NCBI GenBank assembly: GCA_015065045.1
Contig: SVRB01000057.1
Span: 1 to 9,425, forward strand
DNA length: 9,425 bases
Direction: 5' to 3'
DNA from: Oscillospiraceae bacterium
GTDB taxonomy: Bacteria > Bacillota > Clostridia > Oscillospirales > CAG-272
Every line of letters begins with the position of its first letter. Positions within the stretch are counted from its first letter, which is position 1. Below the pieces are notes generated by a model that saw nothing but the letters and a program-made list of their open reading frames with translations, was not told where the DNA came from and did no database searches. A program made the position numbers and the translations under genes. Shown here in pieces: positions 5,453-9,425 of this stretch.

Positions 5453-5692
5453 TCAGACGTTTAATAAATTGTCTAAAGCGTCGCGGAAATGGATCAATGG
5501 AAGCTTTGTTTTGTTGAATTGATCAATGATCTCTTCAACCTTGTTCTTTTCGGGTGAAACGTTGGACACAGAATCTAAAACACACAAAACACCGTCTTCT
5601 AACAATGCTGCGGCAATTCCGTATGAACTCCAACATTCTTGGTTAGTGTGAAAATACTTTTCGCATCTTAAGTAATATGTAATACACTCCAT
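5453..5692 (-). CDS. DUF6514-like small protein
   Basis: A 79-aa soluble protein that resembles the DUF6514 family of Clostridia. It has a beta-rich N-terminal half starting MECITYYL, the SYGIAAALLEDGVLCVLDSVSNVS block (23-46), a helix KNKVEEIIDQFNKTKL (49-64), and the ending LIHFRDALDNLL (66-77), all recalled family features. Molecular function is unknown for the family. The start is supported by AGAGG 6 nt upstream of ATG, a good promoter 58 nt further up and a terminator just downstream, making it monocistronic. It is transcribed divergently from the small membrane protein at 6032. The family name is from memory; the existence of the gene is more secure than its label. Confidence 0.8.
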   Translation of the reverse strand: MECITYYLRCEKYFHTNQECWSSYGIAAALLEDGVLCVLDSVSNVSPEKNKVEEIIDQFNKTKLPLIHFRDALDNLLNV

Positions 5693-5749
5693 TCTATACC
5701 TCTTTATAATCCCTTTTAGTATAAGACTTACAGCCTTACGGGGTTTTTA

Positions 5750-5778
5750 ATTATACCCCCAATTATTACAAAAGTAAA
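5750..5778 (-). promoter_or_regulatory. Sigma-A promoter of the DUF6514-like gene
   Basis: On the minus strand, TTTACT (5778-5773), a 17-nt spacer containing GGGGG next to the -10, then a perfect TATAAT (5755-5750). The -10 box ends 57 nt before the ATG, leaving a transcribed leader of about 50 nt in which I see no clear riboswitch or attenuator. Confidence 0.75.
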
Positions 5779-5902
5779 GGATTTTCAAAATCAAAATATC
5801 GACAAAACATAGCCTATATACTGCTTTTTTTTGATGTTTTGCGAGACAGTTCGATGCAATATTATTTTTTCTGACTTATTTTTCAAAATATTTCAACAAC
5901 TT

Positions 5903-5941
5903 TGTCGAATAATGTCGAAAACTTTTCTTGAAAATTATACT
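5903..5941 (+). promoter_or_regulatory. Tandem Spo0A boxes with a candidate activated promoter
   Basis: Two perfect TGTCGAA boxes (5903-5909 and 5913-5919), the Spo0A recognition sequence, lie in the same orientation exactly 10 bp apart, so on the same helix face. The second occupies 5913-5918, which is where a -35 would lie 17 nt upstream of TATACT (5936-5941). There is no good -35 consensus there. That geometry, 0A boxes replacing or overlapping the -35, is known for Spo0A-activated sigma-A promoters such as B. subtilis spoIIG. The target would be the small membrane protein at 6032. Binding is inferred from sequence only. Confidence 0.6.
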
Positions 5942-5962
5942 AAAACACCCTGAAAAACACTA

Positions 5963-5991
5963 ATGACGGGGAGAAAAATATATTATATAAT
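5963..5991 (+). promoter_or_regulatory. Second candidate promoter of the small membrane protein
   Basis: ATGACG (5963-5968), 17 nt, then a perfect TATAAT (5986-5991). The predicted transcript would begin near 5998 and carry a leader of about 34 nt to the TTG start. The -35 is weak (four of six). It lies about 45 nt downstream of the Spo0A boxes, so the gene may have a basal and a regulated promoter. Confidence 0.5.
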
Positions 5992-6016
5992 CAATATGTA
6001 CAATAAAAAACAACAG

Positions 6017-6024
6017 AAAGGAAG
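6017..6024 (+). promoter_or_regulatory. Ribosome binding site that fixes a TTG start
   Basis: AAAGGAAG lies 7 nt before TTG at 6032-6034. No comparable purine-rich site precedes the in-frame ATGs at 5963 or 5996, and the first of these lies inside the -35 box of a candidate promoter. Confidence 0.65.
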
Positions 6025-6031
6025 TACATTA

Positions 6032-6283
6032 TTGAAGAACATATTTACAAATAAAATAAAAATACCGACACTTAAACGGCTTCCGTCATTGATATTAAAA
6101 ATCGGTCTGCCGATAATGACTCTTGTATTTACATATATTTTGCTGTTTATACTGAACACGCCGCAGAACGAGAGGGCGTGGATAATCTATACGGGGTATA
6201 CTATGCTCGAAAGTGCTGTTATGAGCTTTACTCTTATATTTTGCGGAGCGCTGTTTGTTGATATGGTAATCAAGGAAGAATAA
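6032..6283 (+). CDS. Small two-helix membrane protein, TTG start
   Basis: With the TTG start this is an 83-aa protein. It has a basic N-terminus (eight Lys/Arg in about 25 residues), a first membrane helix around 19-41, a short polar loop with NTPQNERAW (42-50), and a second hydrophobic stretch around 52-80 containing SFTLIFCGALFVDM, ending IKEE. The basic N-terminus suggests both ends face the cytoplasm. I do not recognise a family. A longer frame opens at ATG 5963, but its first 23 codons cover a promoter and lack an RBS. The gene is single, followed three bases after the stop by a perfect terminator. If the Spo0A boxes upstream act on it, it would be expressed on entry into sporulation or stationary phase; this is inference. 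Confidence 0.75.
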   Translation: MKNIFTNKIKIPTLKRLPSLILKIGLPIMTLVFTYILLFILNTPQNERAWIIYTGYTMLESAVMSFTLIFCGALFVDMVIKEE

Positions 6284-6286
6284 ACA

Positions 6287-6323
6287 AAAAACGCATCTCT
6301 TAAATTAAAAGAGATGCGTTTTT
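6287..6323. terminator. Bidirectional intrinsic terminator
   Basis: A perfect 15-bp stem AAAAACGCATCTCTT (6287-6301) pairs with 6309-6323, loop AAATTAA, with A5 and T5 at the ends. It lies between the convergent small membrane protein (ends 6283) and the ZIP transporter (ends 6337) and should end both. Confidence 0.92.
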
Positions 6324-6336
6324 ATATTTAATTTAA

Positions 6337-7098
6337 TTAACAGCCTACAAGTGTTTCGAATATCAACATAAGACAAAAGCCGAATAGTAATGAATAAGTA
6401 GCTCCCGTTTCGTTACCGTGCGAGTGAGTTTCGGGAATCATTTCGTCAGATATAACGTAAAGCATTGTTCCGCCGGCAAATGCGAGTGCAAAGGGAAGAA
6501 TAGCCGTTGACAGAGAGACCGCAAAATACCCAAGAAGCGTACCAACAACCTCGACAAGTCCTGTTGCCATTGCGATAAGAAGCGTTCTGCGTCGGCTTAT
6601 ACCTGCAGCCAACATGGGTGCTATAATTACCATACCCTCAGGTATATTCTGTAATGCGATACCGCCTGCGATCGTAAGAGCTTCTGCTGTGTTACCCGTG
6701 CCAAAGCCAACGCCTGCGGCAATTCCTTCGGGCAAATTATGTATAGCAATAGCCATAACGAAAAGCAATACCTTGTTTAAGCTATCGTTTTTGCCGGGGT
6801 GACTTTCTATATCGTTACCCGAAATTCTGTGTAAGTGGGGAACGACCTTGTCCATTACGTTTACGCATAAAGCTCCTGAGAATACACCTAACACCATAGT
6901 AACGAGAGAATATTTTCCGCCTAAATCTATCGACTCATGTATAAGACCGAACACAGCAGCCGAAAGCATTACGCCTGCGGCGAAAGCTAAAACGTAGTCG
7001 TTAAATTTATGACTTGTTTTTTTGAATATAAAACCGATAAGCGAGCCGATAACGGTTGCTCCGCCCACGCCTAAGGCGGTCAGTAAAACCATTTCCAT
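6337..7098 (-). CDS. ZIP family metal transporter (ZupT/GufA-like)
   Basis: A 253-aa, eight-helix ZIP-family divalent metal importer in the cytoplasmic membrane. The diagnostic metal-site motifs are HNLPEG in helix 4 (H120, N121, P123, E124) and QNIPEG in helix 5 (Q150, N151, P153, E154). A further Glu lies in the next helix (E183), and SDEMIPETHSHG (217-228) is a His-containing loop before the last helix. The cytoplasmic loop between helices 3 and 4 is short and His-bearing (HLHR, HPG). Length suits ZupT/GufA-type proteins; whether it prefers Zn, Fe or Mn cannot be told. GAGGT precedes the ATG by 8 nt. It starts 28 nt after the peroxiredoxin stop, with no promoter or terminator seen between, so the two form an operon. 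Confidence 0.93.
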   Translation of the reverse strand: MEMVLLTALGVGGATVIGSLIGFIFKKTSHKFNDYVLAFAAGVMLSAAVFGLIHESIDLGGKYSLVTMVLGVFSGALCVNVMDKVVPHLHRISGNDIESHPGKNDSLNKVLLFVMAIAIHNLPEGIAAGVGFGTGNTAEALTIAGGIALQNIPEGMVIIAPMLAAGISRRRTLLIAMATGLVEVVGTLLGYFAVSLSTAILPFALAFAGGTMLYVISDEMIPETHSHGNETGATYSLLFGFCLMLIFETLVGC

Positions 7099-7126
7099 AT
7101 ATTATGACCTCTTATTTGTTATGATT

Positions 7127-7579
7127 TTAAAGGCTTTGCAAAATTTCAGAAGCGTTTGTATCGGGTTTTACCTTATGCATAACCTTTTCAATGTAGCCGT
7201 TTTCGTCAATAATAAAGGTAGTGCGAACAACGCCCATACCTACTTTACCGCACATTTTCTTTTCCTGCCATACGTCGTATGCCTTGATTGCCACAAGCTC
7301 GGGGTCTGAAAGGAGAATAAACGGAAGATTATATTTTTCGGCAAACTTTACGTGAGAGCTTACGCTGTCACGGCTTATGCCTATAACCTCGATGTTTTTA
7401 GTTTTAAATTCATCATAGCTTGCCGCAAAAGCGCACCCTTGACGTGTACAACCGGGAGTGTTGTCCTTAGGGTAAAAATAAAGAACGACCTTTTTGCCTA
7501 AAAAGTCAGAAAGAGATACCGTATTTCCGTTTTTGTCCGACAAAACAAAATCGGGAGCTTTCATACCTATATCTATCAT
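7127..7579 (-). CDS. bcp: Thioredoxin-dependent peroxiredoxin, Bcp/PrxQ type
   Basis: A 150-aa, full-length peroxiredoxin that reduces hydrogen peroxide and organic hydroperoxides using thioredoxin, in the cytoplasm. The active-site segment YFYPKDNTPGCTRQGC (34-49) has peroxidatic C44 and the second Cys at C49, five residues on, as in atypical 2-Cys Bcp/PrxQ proteins. Also present are the start APDFVLSD (8-15), GISRDS (67-72) with the conserved Arg, and PFILLSDP (86-93). An extra C110 sits in KKMCGK, where relatives I remember have Tyr or Met. GGAGG lies 6 nt before ATG. It is the first gene of an operon with the ZIP transporter, linking peroxide defence to metal import. Confidence 0.95.
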   Translation of the reverse strand: MIDIGMKAPDFVLSDKNGNTVSLSDFLGKKVVLYFYPKDNTPGCTRQGCAFAASYDEFKTKNIEVIGISRDSVSSHVKFAEKYNLPFILLSDPELVAIKAYDVWQEKKMCGKVGMGVVRTTFIIDENGYIEKVMHKVKPDTNASEILQSL

Positions 7580-7609
7580 AAATTACCTCCGTAAATAATT
7601 TCTAACATA

Positions 7610-7637
7610 ATTATACAACATTTTAAAAAATATTCAA
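7610..7637 (-). promoter_or_regulatory. Sigma-A promoter of the bcp-ZIP operon
   Basis: On the minus strand, TTGAAT (7637-7632), a 16-nt spacer, then a perfect TATAAT (7615-7610). The -10 box ends 30 nt before the bcp ATG. The AT-rich surroundings show no clear PerR- or Fur-type palindrome that I could pick out by eye. Confidence 0.7.
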
Positions 7638-7671
7638 CAAGCAATTAAGAATGGGAAGAAAATTTTTTCTA

Positions 7672-7700
7672 TTGTTTTTACCTGGGATTCGTGATATAAT
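7672..7700 (+). promoter_or_regulatory. Sigma-A promoter of the DUF4317-rlmA unit
   Basis: TTGTTT (7672-7677), a 17-nt spacer ending TGA, then a perfect TATAAT (7695-7700), giving an extended -10. The start codon at 7736 lies 35 nt downstream, preceded by GGAG at 7726-7729. Confidence 0.78.
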
Positions 7701-7735
7701 ATTTTCATTATGATTATATAGATACGGAGAATATT

Positions 7736-8863
7736 ATGACGGATAAGGATTTACGCGAGATACGCAGAAGATTTCGACCCGATAAAAATAACATTACTAC
7801 AATAAAAGGCTGTATTGTCAATACAGAGCAGAGAATAGTGTCGCATTTTGCACAGCCTTTTTCGACTACTTCTACAGAGGAATCAGAAAAGTTCCTTGCA
7901 ATTATGAAAAAATCCCTCTCGGGAGGGCTTGGAACGAATTTGTTGAGTATGGATTTCAGCACAAGACAGGTCGAGGTAGGCGAGGAGCATAAGCTTCTTT
8001 CCGACCTTCGCGCTTCCGGACTAAAGGACGAGGAATTGCTTAACAAATTCTATTCAAAGGTTATTGAAAACGTTAAGTTTGAATGCGGATATGCTATCCT
8101 TCTTGCTTATGATACGTATGATGTATTCTCATATTCAAAGAGTGGTGATAAGGATGACTCGTCTTCGCAGATGTTTTCATACATAGTGTGCAGTATTTGT
8201 CCTATAAAGCCTATAAACAGCGGTCTTTATTTTAAGGATGACGACAAGCTTTTCCGTTCTGTTTCATTGCAGACTGTTTTGGGATCGACGGAAATGGGAT
8301 TTATGTTCCCGTCTTTTGATAACCGCGCGGCAAATATATACAGTGCGCTTTACTATACGCGTGACATTTCAAACGTTCATCCTGAATTTATACAGAGTGT
8401 TTTCAACGTTGATCTTCCTATGTCAGCAGCAGAGAAAAAGGTGAACTTTGGCTGTTGCTTGAAGGATACTCTGACCGAGGAATGTGATTTTGAGGTTGTA
8501 AGAAGCGTACACGAGCAGGTTGCGGAGCTTATTGAGGAGCACAAAAATTCAAAAGATGACGAGCCGCTTTCGCTTTCAAAGGATACGTTGAAGAATATGC
8601 TCGGATTTTGCGGAATTGAACAGGAAAAGGTTGATAGCTTTGGTGAGAAGTTTGATGAGCAGTTTGGAAAGAATGCGGAAATTGCGCCAAAGAGCATTGT
8701 TGACGTAAACAAGTTCAGCCTTGAAACACCCGACGTCTCCATAAAGGTAAATCCCGAAAGAAAAGACCTCGTTTCCACACAGACCATAAACGGAGTAAAA
8801 TATATTATGATCAAGGCTGAGGGCGGGGTTATGCTCAACGGAATAGATATTGATATAAAATAA
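7736..8863 (+). CDS. DUF4317 family protein
   Basis: A 375-aa soluble protein that matches the Clostridia-typical DUF4317 family as I remember it. It has the N-terminal block LREIRRRFRPDKNNITTIKGC (6-26), a KSLSGGLGTNLLSMDFST segment (59-76), EEHKLLSDLR (83-92), and a central FSYIVCSICPIKP (147-159) region. The last third carries a charged, probably helical stretch and a beta-like C-terminus (VKYIMIKAEGGVMLNGIDIDIK). No signal peptide, membrane helix or recognised catalytic motif is visible; the family function is unknown to me. GGAG lies 6 nt before the ATG. The next gene, rlmA, starts 16 nt after the stop, so the two are probably co-transcribed. Confidence 0.87.
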   Translation: MTDKDLREIRRRFRPDKNNITTIKGCIVNTEQRIVSHFAQPFSTTSTEESEKFLAIMKKSLSGGLGTNLLSMDFSTRQVEVGEEHKLLSDLRASGLKDEELLNKFYSKVIENVKFECGYAILLAYDTYDVFSYSKSGDKDDSSSQMFSYIVCSICPIKPINSGLYFKDDDKLFRSVSLQTVLGSTEMGFMFPSFDNRAANIYSALYYTRDISNVHPEFIQSVFNVDLPMSAAEKKVNFGCCLKDTLTEECDFEVVRSVHEQVAELIEEHKNSKDDEPLSLSKDTLKNMLGFCGIEQEKVDSFGEKFDEQFGKNAEIAPKSIVDVNKFSLETPDVSIKVNPERKDLVSTQTINGVKYIMIKAEGGVMLNGIDIDIK

Positions 8864-8879
8864 ACGTCGGGGGAATATT

Positions 8880-9425
8880 ATGTTGAATCAAACAAATCTT
8901 ATTTGCCCGATATGCCGTTTGCCTTTAAATGAAAATGAAAAGCTGTTTTCGTGTCCGAATAATCACTGCTTTGATAAGGCGAAGCAGGGGTACGTGAATT
9001 TGCTTATATCAAATAAGCAGGGTGTACATGGCGACGATAAGCTTATGATAAAAGCGAGAGAGTCGTTTCTTGAAAAGGGATATTACGGAAGGATGCGCGA
9101 TGCCGTAAGTGAGATAATCGGAAAAGGGTATACAGTTCTTGATGCGGGATGCGGAGAGGGGTACTATACCTCGGTTTTCTCGGACGGGAATACGGTTTTC
9201 GGTATAGATATTTCAAAAGAAGCATTAAAGGTGGCATCAAGAAAATGCAAGGGTGCGTCTTTTGCCGTTGCAAGTATATATGACGTTCCGTTAGAGGACA
9301 ATTCTGTTGACGCTGTTGTAAATATTTTTGCGCCCGACAGTCCTACGGAATATCTTAGAATAATAAAACCGAACGGCAGACTTATTATGGTTACTCCTAT
9401 GGAAAATCACCTTATGGAGCTAAAG
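8880..9425 (+). CDS. rlmA: 23S rRNA (guanine-N1)-methyltransferase, 5' part
   Basis: This is the first 182 codons of a gene that runs off the window; the family is usually about 270 aa. RlmA/RrmA methylates N1 of a guanine in helix 35 of 23S rRNA (G745 for E. coli RlmA(I), G748 for Gram-positive RlmA(II)/TlrB) using SAM. Visible are the N-terminal zinc finger ligands C9, C12, C25 and H29, then FDKAKQGYVNLL (31-42), the SAM-binding loop VLDAGCGEGYYT, the acidic GIDISK strand, a VASIYDVPLEDNSVD segment, a family-typical NIFAPDSP, and TPMENHLMELK at the edge. GGGGG lies 6 nt before the ATG. Presumably type II by taxonomy, which sequence alone does not settle. Confidence 0.93.
   Translation, partial: MLNQTNLICPICRLPLNENEKLFSCPNNHCFDKAKQGYVNLLISNKQGVHGDDKLMIKARESFLEKGYYGRMRDAVSEIIGKGYTVLDAGCGEGYYTSVFSDGNTVFGIDISKEALKVASRKCKGASFAVASIYDVPLEDNSVDAVVNIFAPDSPTEYLRIIKPNGRLIMVTPMENHLMELK

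Noticed and set aside
5692..5749. Riboswitch or attenuator in the leader of the DUF6514-like gene
   Set aside because: The leader is about 50 nt, with no stable stem followed by a T-tract and no aptamer-like conserved core that I can recognise.
8377..8838. Antisense open frame within the DUF4317 gene (likewise 7714-8046)
   Set aside because: Ser/Phe-rich shadow translation opposite a conserved coding gene, with no independent support.
9043..9273. Minus-strand open frame at the right end
   Set aside because: It overlaps the plus-strand rlmA frame, which carries intact zinc-finger and SAM-binding motifs; the antisense translation has no recognisable content.

Overview
The window looks like chromosomal DNA from an anaerobic, probably spore-forming gut Firmicute of class Clostridia (Oscillospirales/Ruminococcaceae-like). 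The reasons are the DUF4317 and DUF6514 family proteins, an OFA-type MFS carrier, a pair of perfect Spo0A boxes, strong AGGAGG-type ribosome binding sites, sigma-A promoters in AT-rich gaps, and palindromic intergenic repeats of a kind I remember from gut Clostridia. The genus call is inference; no marker gene here is decisive.

Layout. At 1-163 is the 3' end of an unrecognised plus-strand gene, closed by a perfect 15-bp bidirectional terminator. From 2245 down to 231 runs a minus-strand cluster: an SSAT-like GNAT acetyltransferase, a 64-aa hypothetical, a notably AT-rich five-helix membrane protein, and a CPBP-family intramembrane protease homologue whose start overlaps the preceding stop. 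A good promoter (TTGAGA-17-TATAAT) precedes the cluster. Divergent to it at 2479-3771 is an OFA-type MFS carrier with codon choice suggesting high expression. After its terminator comes a 168-bp MITE-like palindromic element (3849-4016), then a convergent stand-alone radical SAM protein (4050-4802, minus).

From 4803 to 5452 there is no credible gene. The stretch is a repeat island: a roughly 195-bp GC-rich structured element with a strong minus-strand G-quadruplex motif, a 104-bp unit with 11-bp inverted ends, a diverged 60-bp direct repeat, a REP-like hairpin related to the MITE, and a bidirectional terminator. Then follow a 79-aa DUF6514-type protein (minus) and, divergently, a small two-helix membrane protein. 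I restart that protein at TTG 6032, because a promoter and RBS lie inside the longer open frame. Its upstream region carries two TGTCGAA boxes exactly 10 bp apart, the second falling at the -35 position of a TATACT -10 box.

At 7579-6337 (minus) is a two-gene operon, a Bcp-type peroxiredoxin followed by a ZIP metal transporter. Divergent to it is a DUF4317 gene followed 16 nt later by the 5' part of rlmA (23S rRNA guanine-N1 methyltransferase), cut by the window end.

I see no CRISPR array, tRNA, rRNA, toxin-antitoxin pair or phage module. Most genes are ordinary housekeeping or accessory genes. The parts most worth a second look are the Spo0A-box promoter with its small membrane protein, and the two repeat-rich intergenic regions.
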